From Bacilli bacterium (GTDB taxonomy: Bacteria > Bacillota_I > Bacilli_A > RF39 > UBA660), in the NCBI GenBank assembly GCA_028708945.1, contig JAQVXV010000004.1, forward strand, positions 33,762 to 97,761: DNA of 64,000 nucleotides, read 5' to 3'. The first letter of the stretch is position 1; each line of letters begins with the position of its first letter. This document shows positions 36,109-44,127 of this stretch, piece by piece. Position numbers and translations under genes: made by a program. The notes beneath the pieces are model-generated. The model was not told the DNA's origin. It was given only the letters and a program-made list of their open reading frames with translations, and searched no databases.

Positions 36109-38061
36109 GTGAAAATATTTTCAAGGTTTTTTAGGTTTACAATATTTATATTATTCATATCTTTTTTATTGGGTTTAGGTGCATATGTATATGTTAAAAT
36201 GCAGCCTAAATTAGATATAAACTCTGCGAATGGATATTACATATACGATGAAAAAAACGAATTACTTCCTACTCAAAATAAAGAGTGGGTAAACATTGAT
36301 AAGATTTCGCCAGAGCTGATAAATGCGACTATTTCAATTGAAGATAAACATTTTTATGATCATTTTGGATTTGATTTACTTAGAATTATTAAAGCATTAT
36401 ATGTAAATATCACTTCTAGAAAAACCTTACAAGGCGCATCGACTATATCACAACAGTATGCCAAAAATTTATGGTTGGATTTTGATAAAACATGGAAACG
36501 TAAATGGGATGAACTTTGGCTTACATTAAGATTAGAATTAAATTATTCCAAAGATGAAATATTAGAAGGTTATCTTAATACTATTAATTATGGTGGTGTT
36601 TTTGGTATTGAAAATGCATCACAATATTATTTTAATAAAAGTGCGAATGAGCTAGATTTAGCAGAAGCTACTATTTTAGCAGGAATACCTAAATATCCAA
36701 GTCAATATTCACCTTTAGTAAGTGAAGAAAAAGCTAAAACAAGACAAAAAATAATATTAAATACGATGATTAAAAATGAATACATTAATGAAAAAGAAGC
36801 TAAATCAGCATATGATCAAAAATTAACTTATATTGGTTCTTTAAATAAGGAGAAATCTTCTAATATAATGTATTTTCAAGATGTTGTAATGAATGAATTG
36901 AAAAATCTTAATTCAGTTCCTAATTCCTTTTTAAAAACAGGCGGTCTTAGAATATATACAACTTTAGATGTCAATGCCCAAAGAATATTGGAAGATAAAG
37001 TAAATCTTTATATGAAAGACTCTAATATGCAAATTGCTTCTATTATTATGGATCCTAATACCGGAGCTGTTAAAGGATTAATTGGAGGAATCGACTACAA
37101 TAAGAGTCAATTTAACAGGGCTACTCAATCAGTAAGACATATTGGATCTACTATTAAACCTTTTCTATATTATGCTGCTTTAGAAAACGGTTTTACGCCC
37201 TCTACTACTTTTACTTCTTCAAAAACAACTTTTGTTTTTTCAGAGGATAAAACATATAGTCCCAAAAATTACGATGATAGGTACCCAGATAAGGCAATTA
37301 GTATGGCGTTGGCACTTTCATACTCAGACAATATATATGCCGTTAAAACACATCTTTTTTTAGGTGAAGAGATATTAGTCAATACTTTAAAAAGAGTTGG
37401 CCTTGAACAAGATATTGCTGCCTTACCTTCTTTAGCGCTTGGTAGTGTCGATATAAGTCTATTAGATATGGTAGGTGCCTATTCAACATTTGCAAACGAA
37501 GGATATAAAATAGAACCATTCTTTATAACTAAAGTCGAAGATATAAATGGAAATATATTATATGAACACAAAAGAGTTAAAGAAAATGTTTTAAATAAAA
37601 GTATTGTCTATATTTTAAACGAAATGCTTAGCAATTGTTATGATTCAACAATGATTGATTATGGATATCCTACTTGTATCAATATTGCTGGCAAACTTAA
37701 AAAAAAGTATGCTTTAAAAACAGGTACTACTGATAACGATAAATTAATATTCGGATTCAATAAAAATTTTGTATTAGGTGTTTGGTCTGGATATGATAAT
37801 AATGATAATCCAGATAGTAATTCAAGCACTATTATTAAAAACATCTGGGCTGACACCGCCGAAGAATACTCTAAAGATAAAGAAGACGGATGGTATTCAA
37901 TTCCAAATAATGTCGTCGGTGTTTTAATTGATCCTGTCACCGGAAAGTTAGCATCTGAAAAATCTAAAAAGAAAATACTATATTATATAAAAGGAACAGA
38001 ACCTAATAGTGAAGATACCTCTTTAGATGATTTAATTCCCACAATAAAAGAAACTAATTAA
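36109..38061 (+). CDS. Class A penicillin-binding protein (bifunctional transglycosylase/transpeptidase)
   Basis: 650 aa starting at GTG with GTAGGTGAT upstream. A membrane helix (FTIFILFISFLLGLGAYVYV) is followed by a GT51 glycosyltransferase domain with IEDKHFYDHFGFD and GASTISQQYAKN, and a transpeptidase domain with the SxxK motif in HIGSTIKPF, the SxN motif in SYSDN and the KTGTT motif. It polymerises and cross-links peptidoglycan outside the membrane. The last six codons and stop lie inside the 33-bp repeat that bounds the neighbouring cassette. It resembles PBP1A/PbpG-type enzymes; subtype not decided. Confidence 0.93.
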   Translation: MKIFSRFFRFTIFILFISFLLGLGAYVYVKMQPKLDINSANGYYIYDEKNELLPTQNKEWVNIDKISPELINATISIEDKHFYDHFGFDLLRIIKALYVNITSRKTLQGASTISQQYAKNLWLDFDKTWKRKWDELWLTLRLELNYSKDEILEGYLNTINYGGVFGIENASQYYFNKSANELDLAEATILAGIPKYPSQYSPLVSEEKAKTRQKIILNTMIKNEYINEKEAKSAYDQKLTYIGSLNKEKSSNIMYFQDVVMNELKNLNSVPNSFLKTGGLRIYTTLDVNAQRILEDKVNLYMKDSNMQIASIIMDPNTGAVKGLIGGIDYNKSQFNRATQSVRHIGSTIKPFLYYAALENGFTPSTTFTSSKTTFVFSEDKTYSPKNYDDRYPDKAISMALALSYSDNIYAVKTHLFLGEEILVNTLKRVGLEQDIAALPSLALGSVDISLLDMVGAYSTFANEGYKIEPFFITKVEDINGNILYEHKRVKENVLNKSIVYILNEMLSNCYDSTMIDYGYPTCINIAGKLKKKYALKTGTTDNDKLIFGFNKNFVLGVWSGYDNNDNPDSNSSTIIKNIWADTAEEYSKDKEDGWYSIPNNVVGVLIDPVTGKLASEKSKKKILYYIKGTEPNSEDTSLDDLIPTIKETN

Positions 38062-38073
38062 AGTTTCTTTTTT
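38041..38073. repeat. 33-bp direct repeat, left copy
   Basis: Identical to 41624-41656. It encodes the PBP end (TIKETN, stop) on the plus strand and the ABC ATPase end (KRNFN, stop) on the minus strand, and it forms a bidirectional terminator (AAGAAACT-AATTAA-AGTTTCTT, then T). Confidence 0.95.
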
Positions 38074-38701
38074 GCTTTGTTATATAGCCATCATCAAATT
38101 CATATATCTCATCTGCCAAATTATATATATCTTCTTTAATATGAGATGCAATTATTATTAATTTACCTTGTTTTTTTAATTTTAATAGTAATTTTCTAAG
38201 AGATTCTGCTGTTTTATTTTCTATACCATTAAAAGGTTCATCAAATATCATAATATCAGGATCTTCCATTAAAACTTGGACTATTCCTAATTTTTGTTTT
38301 GTTCCTAAAGAATAATTAGCATACTTTTTATTTATATCGTTTTGTAAATTCACCTGTTCAACAGTTTCCATTATTTCTTTTTCACCAATTTTGTTTTGTA
38401 TTTTCGCTAATATTTCTAAATTTTCATATCCCGTTAATTCAGGGAGAAATCCAGGCTTTTCAATCAATGCTCTAGTGTTTTTAGGAAATGTTTTATTTTT
38501 TACTATATTCTCACCATTTACTATTACATCTCCACTAGTAGGTGCATAAAAACCGCACAATATTTTTAATAATACAGTTTTTCCAGAACCATTTCTACCA
38601 ATTAAACCATATATCTTACCACTTTCAAAGGTTATATTTATATCCTTCAAAACTTCAACATTTTTAAATTTTTTAGTTACTTTATTAACTTCAATCTTCA
38701 T
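38054..38701 (-). CDS. ABC transporter ATP-binding protein (cassette copy 1)
   Basis: About 215 aa. Walker A GRNGSGKT (about residues 34-41), signature YSLGTKQKL, Walker B IMIFDEP, and the H-loop His in IIASHIKED. The short form and the VNKVTKKFKNVEVLKDINI start resemble exporter ATPases of the bacteriocin-immunity/lantibiotic type. ATG at 38701 follows AAAGGAGT. Two or three membrane proteins encoded upstream on the same strand should be its partners. The final codons (KRNFN, stop) come from the 33-bp repeat and match the lipid kinase C-terminus, a mark of the insertion. Confidence 0.9.
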   Translation of the reverse strand: MKIEVNKVTKKFKNVEVLKDINITFESGKIYGLIGRNGSGKTVLLKILCGFYAPTSGDVIVNGENIVKNKTFPKNTRALIEKPGFLPELTGYENLEILAKIQNKIGEKEIMETVEQVNLQNDINKKYANYSLGTKQKLGIVQVLMEDPDIMIFDEPFNGIENKTAESLRKLLLKLKKQGKLIIIASHIKEDIYNLADEIYEFDDGYITKQKRNFN

Positions 38702-38702
38702 T

Positions 38703-39380
38703 TTAATTACTCCTTTCAAAAACTTGATTATAAGTATTTTTACCAATAAATAAATTTAATAGAACTAACAATACACTTACTATCAGCACTATTGCTCCTA
38801 AGTTTAAATTAATTATATCATTTGTAAATATTAAAATATTTATATCGTAAGACAAAAACAAAAGCGATAATAAAAGAACAAAGAACACTTTAATATTTTT
38901 TAAATATATCATATATATTAACAGGAATATATTTTGAATTAAAACTATATATAAGAAGTCATATAAGAAAATCTCAATTAGACTATATGTTTCAAACTTA
39001 AACAAAACTAAATAGAACAAAATTATACAAAAAGTCAAAAATCTAGTTATAAAAGACACTATAGCAATTGATAATAATTTATATATTATCCACTTTAAAG
39101 GAGTTATTCTAAGTAAAAATGAACTCATACTCCCATTAAAGTTTTTTAATAACAATTGAAGAACAATTAAAACATAAAATCCATAATTAAATATATACAT
39201 TATTATTTCTATAATTGATTCTTTTGAAGTTATTTTCAATCCCAATGCTAAATCATAAAAAGTATTAGAATCATTAACAATTATTATTAAAGGACACATA
39301 ATCATATAAATTATTAACATTATATAAAAAACATTATTCTTTAAAAAATAAGTCATATCTTTCTTAATAAGGTTTGTCAT
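38703..39380 (-). CDS. Cassette membrane protein 3 (probable ABC permease)
   Basis: 225 aa with about six transmembrane helices (for example FYIMLIIYMIMCPLIII, YVLIVLQLLL, LGAIVLIVSVLLVLLN), Lys-rich between them. Such length and topology are typical of ABC-2-type permeases paired with short ATPases. Its ATG overlaps the preceding stop codon (TAATG), and the ATPase start follows its stop by one base, so the three are translated together. No family signature was recognised. Confidence 0.65.
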   Translation of the reverse strand: MTNLIKKDMTYFLKNNVFYIMLIIYMIMCPLIIIVNDSNTFYDLALGLKITSKESIIEIIMYIFNYGFYVLIVLQLLLKNFNGSMSSFLLRITPLKWIIYKLLSIAIVSFITRFLTFCIILFYLVLFKFETYSLIEIFLYDFLYIVLIQNIFLLIYMIYLKNIKVFFVLLLSLLFLSYDINILIFTNDIINLNLGAIVLIVSVLLVLLNLFIGKNTYNQVFERSN

Positions 39381-40144
39381 TATTCACACACACCTTTCTT
39401 TTGAAAAATAAATATTTTATATATTATATAATTAATGATTGAAAATAATAAAACATATATTAAAAACGTTATAACTTCTAACCCAAAAGTTGAATAAGAA
39501 TTCATATCAATATATTTTATTAATATAATCGGCAATTGAACAAAACTCTTAATAATATAAACCTTATATGGAAACATTAAATAAATACAATATAAAATTA
39601 CATTTAAAAATATTACTAATTTATAATCAAAAGTATTAAATAATAAAATAGATAATATTGAACTCAGTTGCATAAGACAATACATTTTAAAAATATGAAA
39701 AACAACATACTCTATATTGGAAATATTATAATCAAACATAAAATATTTCATTTTTGTAATATAAATATCATTCCCTCTAAAGATGAGTAAAAGTGCTATT
39801 GTTGAAATTATAAATATTAAAAAAAATATATTGTTTATTATATATGTATCATTTATTATGTTTTTTATAAAATCCTTTTTACTATTTATTCTAGATATTT
39901 GAAAATAATTATTCTTATAATAATTAAATATACTGTAGGCTATAATTAAGAAGAAGAGCAAATACGTATATACATAATAAGTTCTACTAGTAAGTACAAT
40001 TAAAAGTGACTCAAAAAAAGTAAATTGCTCTAAATTTAAACCAATTAATACAGAAAAAAGTAATAATATTAAAGAAATAACTAACATTATCTTTACAATA
40101 GAATTACTGATTATATGTGTGAAAAGTTGAATACTAGACTTCAT
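39380..40144 (-). CDS. Cassette membrane protein 2 (probable ABC permease)
   Basis: About 254 aa with six or seven hydrophobic helices (IVKIMLVISLILLLFSVLIG, YTYLLFFLIIAYSIF, IIFLIYVLLF-like C-terminal helices). Rich in Ile, Leu, Tyr and Asn. The ATG at 40144 overlaps the previous gene by 11 bases, and its stop overlaps the next ATG. It is probably a subunit of the cassette transporter together with the proteins on either side. Not recognised by motif. Confidence 0.6.
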   Translation of the reverse strand: MKSSIQLFTHIISNSIVKIMLVISLILLLFSVLIGLNLEQFTFFESLLIVLTSRTYYVYTYLLFFLIIAYSIFNYYKNNYFQISRINSKKDFIKNIINDTYIINNIFFLIFIISTIALLLIFRGNDIYITKMKYFMFDYNISNIEYVVFHIFKMYCLMQLSSILSILLFNTFDYKLVIFLNVILYCIYLMFPYKVYIIKSFVQLPIILIKYIDMNSYSTFGLEVITFLIYVLLFSIINYIIYKIFIFQKKGVCE

Positions 40145-41033
40145 TTCTCTCAATCACGCTCCACTTCTCTTTGTATAAAAAATGAATTATTATAGAAGTT
40201 ATCACTACAAATAACAAAGTATATATCATATATAAATCAATACTATATAATTGTTGATAAGTCCAATAATTAAAGATATTCAAAGAATATATTACTTTAT
40301 TTGAAAATCCAAATTTAAAATAAAAAATTGAACCTAAAAAAACTTCTAAAATTATATCTATTCCTATTATTATTAAATAAGACAATATAACATTTACAGC
40401 ATATGGAATACTTTTTCTCATAATAATTAGAAAAACATTTACATAGAAAAGACTCCATAAAATTAAACCTATAAAATAATAAAATATAAATTTAATAAAT
40501 TTAATTAATTCAAAACTATTAGATATATAAAAGTATTCTAAACCAAAATGAACATTATCAAGGTCTCGTTTTATTGTTCCTATAATATCTAAATTACCAG
40601 ATATAATAAAACATATTACCATTAACAATAAAATAAAAATTGGTAATATAAGAGCATATTTGTAAACTTTCTTAAATTGTTTTTTTATTTCCTTTTTATA
40701 TTCATTTCGTATAAAATGATTCTTCCAAACAGAACTATTAAAAAAATTATAAAAAGTATATGTTGATGCCATAATAACAACTAAAGGTGCGATTACCATC
40801 AAGAGTGCAAGTGGGAAGTCTAAAAATATATCTGTATATATTGAAAAAGCATCTACCATTTTCAAATTTTCATCACTGACAATATACTCCGGATATTCTT
40901 TTATTACTTCATTATAATTATTTATTATATTTTGATAATTTATTTTATATCTTATAACCGAAAACAGGCCAATAGAAATCAAAAATAAAAATACAACTAA
41001 AAATAATTTGTTTTCTTTATATATTTTTTTCAT
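40134..41033 (-). CDS. Cassette membrane protein 1 (probable ABC permease)
   Basis: About 299 aa with six or seven transmembrane helices; a helix right after the basic start (KIYKENKLFLVVFLFLISIG) is followed by a large external loop of about 45 residues, as in ABC-2-like permeases. The start and the upstream region are clearly related to the truncated gene at 63907 (KSFKENKLFFIVFVV), showing that the whole cassette is duplicated. ATG at 41033 follows AGGAGTGTTT. The gene lies 80 bases downstream of the secreted-protein gene. Confidence 0.62.
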   Translation of the reverse strand: MKKIYKENKLFLVVFLFLISIGLFSVIRYKINYQNIINNYNEVIKEYPEYIVSDENLKMVDAFSIYTDIFLDFPLALLMVIAPLVVIMASTYTFYNFFNSSVWKNHFIRNEYKKEIKKQFKKVYKYALILPIFILLLMVICFIISGNLDIIGTIKRDLDNVHFGLEYFYISNSFELIKFIKFIFYYFIGLILWSLFYVNVFLIIMRKSIPYAVNVILSYLIIIGIDIILEVFLGSIFYFKFGFSNKVIYSLNIFNYWTYQQLYSIDLYMIYTLLFVVITSIIIHFLYKEKWSVIERNEV

Positions 41034-41113
41034 AAACACTCCTAAAAATATTATTACAAGTATATAATATATAGCATTTAAAACATACTACATACTACAT
41101 AATACTAATATTT

Positions 41114-41554
41114 TTATAACATATTATAAAGAGTATCATCTGGAATCCATTGACCCCAAAATTTAAAACTAAAAAGACTCCAAGATCTCGCCCTTATTTG
41201 AAGATGTGTCTTTCCGTTATATACACCATATGTATTGGAATCTGTTAGGCTTCCGATTGAAACCCAATTGTTTTTTGGCAATATCTTCCAATTACTATAA
41301 CCATAATTTGTACCAAGAATATTTCTACCATATACTCTTGCTTCGGCAGGACTATTCTGATAATAATCAATAACATGTTGAAGACTATTATCAATTTTAT
41401 TTAATTCTACAGAAGTATATGGTCCTTTTTGAGACGGTATCGTAATATTTGCGAAAGCTCTATATTCATAATTTGCTGCTTTAGCAATTAAAGAACACGA
41501 AATAAATATTAAGAAAAACACACTAAATGTTCCTATTATTTTTGAAGTTTTCAT
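41114..41554 (-). CDS. Secreted protein of the ABC cassette (copy 1), unknown function
   Basis: About 146 aa with a signal peptide (KIIGTFSVFFLIFISCSLIAKA, cleaved about residue 26) and a mature part of about 120 residues rich in Tyr, Asn, Ser and Trp. Blocks shared with the paralogue at 63401: NITIPS, ARVYGRNILG, SNTYGV and FSFKFWGQWIP. No double-Gly leader or lantibiotic Cys pattern is seen, so it leaves by the Sec system rather than through its ABC transporter. Such secreted protein/ABC pairs recall bacteriocin with immunity transporter, or DUF2712-type proteins; neither is proven. GGAGGTA precedes two tandem ATGs; the second was used. Confidence 0.7.
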   Translation of the reverse strand: MKTSKIIGTFSVFFLIFISCSLIAKAANYEYRAFANITIPSQKGPYTSVELNKIDNSLQHVIDYYQNSPAEARVYGRNILGTNYGYSNWKILPKNNWVSIGSLTDSNTYGVYNGKTHLQIRARSWSLFSFKFWGQWIPDDTLYNML

Positions 41555-41623
41555 CATTACCTCCTTTTTATCTATCTAATATTATATACTTGTAATTCAA
41601 TTATAACATTATTAGAGTAATAT

Positions 41624-41656
41624 ACAATAAAAGAAACTAATTAAAGTTTCTTTTTT
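41624..41656. repeat. 33-bp direct repeat, right copy
   Basis: Identical to 38041-38073. Here it encodes the end of the lipid kinase (KRNFN, stop) on the minus strand, while its plus strand still carries the orphaned PBP 3' end. It also works as the lipid kinase terminator. Confidence 0.95.
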
Positions 41657-42515
41657 TAAAGTATTTTTCTATTTTAAAATCATCCTTATTATAAATTTTT
41701 ATAGCTTTAGGATGAATCTTGAATTCAAAATGCTTTCCCTTGATTAACTCTCCATCAATACCACAATACAAATTTTTTTTACTTGTAATTGTTAAATAAG
41801 AAGAAGTCATTACACTTACATATGGTGAATCCATATGAGTTTGTTCTTCTAATTTTTTAAATAGTTTTGGTATTTTTGTTTTTGGAATATAATCTGCTAC
41901 ATATATATCAAATAGTCCATCATCTAGTTTTGCTGTTGGGGCTATTCCATATTTTCCACCATAATATCTACCATTACATATTGCTATTAAGGTTATTTTC
42001 TTTTTTATTTCCTTATCTTTTTTATAACATACATCTAAATAATTATAAGTTAAAAAAGTATATAAGATACTAAATAAATATCGATCTTTTGGTCTTATTG
42101 GTAATTTGCGCAGACCTTGTAAATTAGCACACACTTGAGCATCTAACCCAACAGAAGCCGTATTTATAAAATACCTTTCATTTACTTGTCCTAAATCGAC
42201 ACTATATATTCCTTTCTTTAAACTTTTAATAAAATCATTTCCTGTTCCCGCTGGGATAACTGCTAAAAAGTTATTTGAACCTACTATACCATTTACAACC
42301 TCATTTAAAGTTCCATCGCCACCTATACTATAAATTATAACAGGTTCTTTTTCGTTGCTATATAACTTAGCAATCTCTGTAGCATGTTTAGGATACTTTG
42401 TGTAGTGAATATCATACTCATATTTTTTTGATGCACATATTTCCTTTATCATATTTGATAAAAGAACACCTTCTCCTGAACCGGATTTTGGATTAACTAT
42501 AAATACTCTTTTCAT
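41637..42515 (-). CDS. Diacylglycerol kinase family lipid kinase (DagK/YegS type)
   Basis: 292 aa. ATP-dependent phosphorylation of diacylglycerol or a related lipid. The nucleotide-binding motif GGDGTLNEVVNGI and IPAGTGNDF are typical, with VNPKSGSG at the N-terminus and a C-terminal beta-sandwich with YVSVMTSSYLTI. Length matches DgkB-type soluble kinases, which recycle diacylglycerol released by lipoteichoic acid synthesis; an LtaS-like enzyme is encoded at 59.5 kb. A TATAAT lies only six bases before the ATG, and there is no ribosome binding site, suggesting a leaderless mRNA. Confidence 0.9.
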   Translation of the reverse strand: MKRVFIVNPKSGSGEGVLLSNMIKEICASKKYEYDIHYTKYPKHATEIAKLYSNEKEPVIIYSIGGDGTLNEVVNGIVGSNNFLAVIPAGTGNDFIKSLKKGIYSVDLGQVNERYFINTASVGLDAQVCANLQGLRKLPIRPKDRYLFSILYTFLTYNYLDVCYKKDKEIKKKITLIAICNGRYYGGKYGIAPTAKLDDGLFDIYVADYIPKTKIPKLFKKLEEQTHMDSPYVSVMTSSYLTITSKKNLYCGIDGELIKGKHFEFKIHPKAIKIYNKDDFKIEKYFKKRNFN

Positions 42516-42521
42516 AAAATG

Positions 42522-42530
42522 ATTATATCA
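42522..42530 (-). promoter_or_regulatory. Extended -10 promoter giving a leaderless lipid-kinase mRNA
   Basis: Minus strand TGATATAAT ends six bases before the ATG, so transcription should begin at or within a base or two of the start codon. No Shine-Dalgarno sequence is available. Confidence 0.45.
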
Positions 42531-42542
42531 TAATAGAAAAAA

Positions 42543-43310
42543 TTACGCACCAACTTTATGAAAATCTAATCTTAATTTATCTGCTATTGTTACTATAAAT
42601 TCAGAATTAGTCGGCTTGGCTTTATCAATATCGACACTATGGCCAAAAATTTCTTCCATTAAAGTCCAATCTCCTCTATTCCAACTTACTTCTATAGCAT
42701 GCCTAATGGCCCTTTCAACTCTAGAAACAGTGGTATCATACCGATTTGCTAATTCTGGATAAAGTTCCTTTGTAATTCCACCTATTGTTTCAGGTCTTTG
42801 AAATAATATGCAAATAGCTTCCCTTAAATATTGATAACCTTTTATATGGGAAGGTATTCCTAATTGATGTAATATTTTAGATACCGATATTTGTAAACTA
42901 CTACTATATAAATTAAGAGATTTGGTTTCTTCTTTTTTATTAAACATGTCTAATATTCTAAGTTCTAGATCTTTATTATCAAATGGTTTTAAAATAAAGT
43001 AATTTACACCCAATTCCGATACTTCTCTTATTACTTCACTAGCATTATAACTAGTTAATACAATAGTTTTTTCTTTTATACCTCTTTTTTTCATCTCATT
43101 TAAAACATAAAGACCATCCTTCATCGGCATTACAATATCAAGTATTATAACGTCGTATTGGCCTCTTTTATTTTCTATCATTTCGATTCCCTCACTACCA
43201 TCGTGAGCTTTTAATGTCAGTTCTATTTCATTACTTGAGCTGAAGTATTCCTCAACCATATTTACTAAACTAACATTATCATCAATCATCAAGACTTTTA
43301 TTTTTTCCAT
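42543..43310 (-). CDS. spo0A: Sporulation master regulator Spo0A
   Basis: 255 aa. Response regulator that, once phosphorylated, activates sporulation genes. The receiver domain has acidic residues DD at 10-11, phospho-acceptor D58 (IILDIVMP) and K108 (FILKPF). The C-terminal Spo0A DNA-binding domain includes HQLGIPSHIKGYQYLREAI, TVSRVERAIRHAIEVSWNRG and KPTNSEFIVTIADKLRL, which are diagnostic. ATG at 43310 follows AAGGAG. It is not next to spoIVB, its common neighbour. Two 0A boxes upstream suggest autoregulation. Confidence 0.95.
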   Translation of the reverse strand: MEKIKVLMIDDNVSLVNMVEEYFSSSNEIELTLKAHDGSEGIEMIENKRGQYDVIILDIVMPMKDGLYVLNEMKKRGIKEKTIVLTSYNASEVIREVSELGVNYFILKPFDNKDLELRILDMFNKKEETKSLNLYSSSLQISVSKILHQLGIPSHIKGYQYLREAICILFQRPETIGGITKELYPELANRYDTTVSRVERAIRHAIEVSWNRGDWTLMEEIFGHSVDIDKAKPTNSEFIVTIADKLRLDFHKVGA

Positions 43311-43336
43311 AAATTTCTCCTTACCGTACAAGTTAA

Positions 43337-43342
43337 ATTATA
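43337..43342 (-). promoter_or_regulatory. Probable -10 element of spo0A
   Basis: Minus strand TATAAT 26 bases before the ATG with a weak -35 (TAGAAA 17 bases upstream). The weak -35 would fit a promoter needing an activator. Confidence 0.4.
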
Positions 43343-43386
43343 TAGCAATTTCTATGCTTTTTCTAGTGGGTTCTTTTATCTACTTT

Positions 43387-43403
43387 TGTCGAATTTTGTC
43401 GAT
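43387..43403. promoter_or_regulatory. Tandem Spo0A (0A) boxes upstream of spo0A
   Basis: TGTCGAA (43387-43393) and TGTCGAT (43397-43403) repeat with a 10-base period, one helical turn, on the plus strand. The first matches the 0A box exactly and the second in six of seven positions. They lie about 45 bases upstream of the spo0A -10 element. Confidence 0.6.
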
Positions 43404-43407
43404 TATG

Positions 43408-43439
43408 ATAAAAAAAAGTCACCTACTTAGTGACTTTTA
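43408..43439 (-). terminator. Terminator after tpiA
   Basis: Minus strand AAAAGTCAC-TAAGTAG-GTGACTTTT with further T forms a 9-bp stem; the loop holds the tpiA stop codon. It ends the run from ligA to tpiA and insulates spo0A. Confidence 0.8.
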
Positions 43440-44127
43440 GTATTTTCATTATTTTTTCGGGATCTAGTGAAGCACCACCGATTAAAAAACCATTAACTTC
43501 TTTAATCGCATTTAATGTTTCAATATTGTCTGTATTTACACTACCACCATATAAAACTTGAATATCTTCAAAACCATATTTTTGACATTCTTCTTTTATT
43601 AATAAAGTTGCTGAAATAATATCATCATTAGATGGCGTTAAAGAAGTTCCAATTGCCCATACCGGTTCATAAGCAATTATGATATCTTTAGAATCCTTAT
43701 AACAAAGTGATTCTAATTGTTTTTTTAATACTTCCTCTGTTTTATTTTGTTCTCTTTCTTCTATTGTTTCCCCAATGCAAAGAATTACTTTTAAATTATT
43801 AGAAGTTGCTTGTTTTACTTTTTGAGATATTATCTCGACTGATTCACTAAAATGTTGTCTTCTTTCACTATGTCCGATAATAGCACAATCAATTCCCATA
43901 CTAGAAGCTTGAACTGCCGATACTTCTCCAGTATAGGCACCTGTACTAGCATAACTGATATTTTGTAATCCAATTTTATATTCTTCATTCAAAAAATAAG
44001 GAACAAATATATTACTTGGACAAACAACAAATCTGTTAGGATCTGCTGTTCTAACACTTTCAATATATTTTTTTATATCCTCTAAACTTAAATTCATTTT
44101 AAAGTTTGCTACAACTATTTTCCCCAT
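43423..44127 (-). CDS. tpiA: Triosephosphate isomerase
   Basis: 234 aa, slightly shorter than the usual 250. Interconverts dihydroxyacetone phosphate and glyceraldehyde-3-phosphate. N-terminal VANFKMN with the catalytic Lys, catalytic His in AIIGHSERR, catalytic Glu in IAYEPVWAIGT, and the phosphate loop LYGGSVN and GFLIGGASL are all present. Its start overlaps the glycosyltransferase by 13 bases, and pgk lies just before that, so the glycolytic genes are probably co-transcribed. Confidence 0.97.
   Translation of the reverse strand: MGKIVVANFKMNLSLEDIKKYIESVRTADPNRFVVCPSNIFVPYFLNEEYKIGLQNISYASTGAYTGEVSAVQASSMGIDCAIIGHSERRQHFSESVEIISQKVKQATSNNLKVILCIGETIEEREQNKTEEVLKKQLESLCYKDSKDIIIAYEPVWAIGTSLTPSNDDIISATLLIKEECQKYGFEDIQVLYGGSVNTDNIETLNAIKEVNGFLIGGASLDPEKIMKILKVTK

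Larger units (their letters stand above)
38041..41656 (-). mobile_element. Inserted cassette: secreted protein plus ABC transporter, bounded by 33-bp direct repeats
   Basis: The five genes between the repeats split a convergent PBP/lipid-kinase pair. Each repeat copy carries the 3' ends of both PBP and lipid kinase, so the ancestral locus had one copy and the cassette (3,583 bases with one repeat) was added. No recombinase is encoded within. A second cassette copy starts at 63401. Mobility by an external recombinase or by homologous recombination is inference. Confidence 0.6.
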
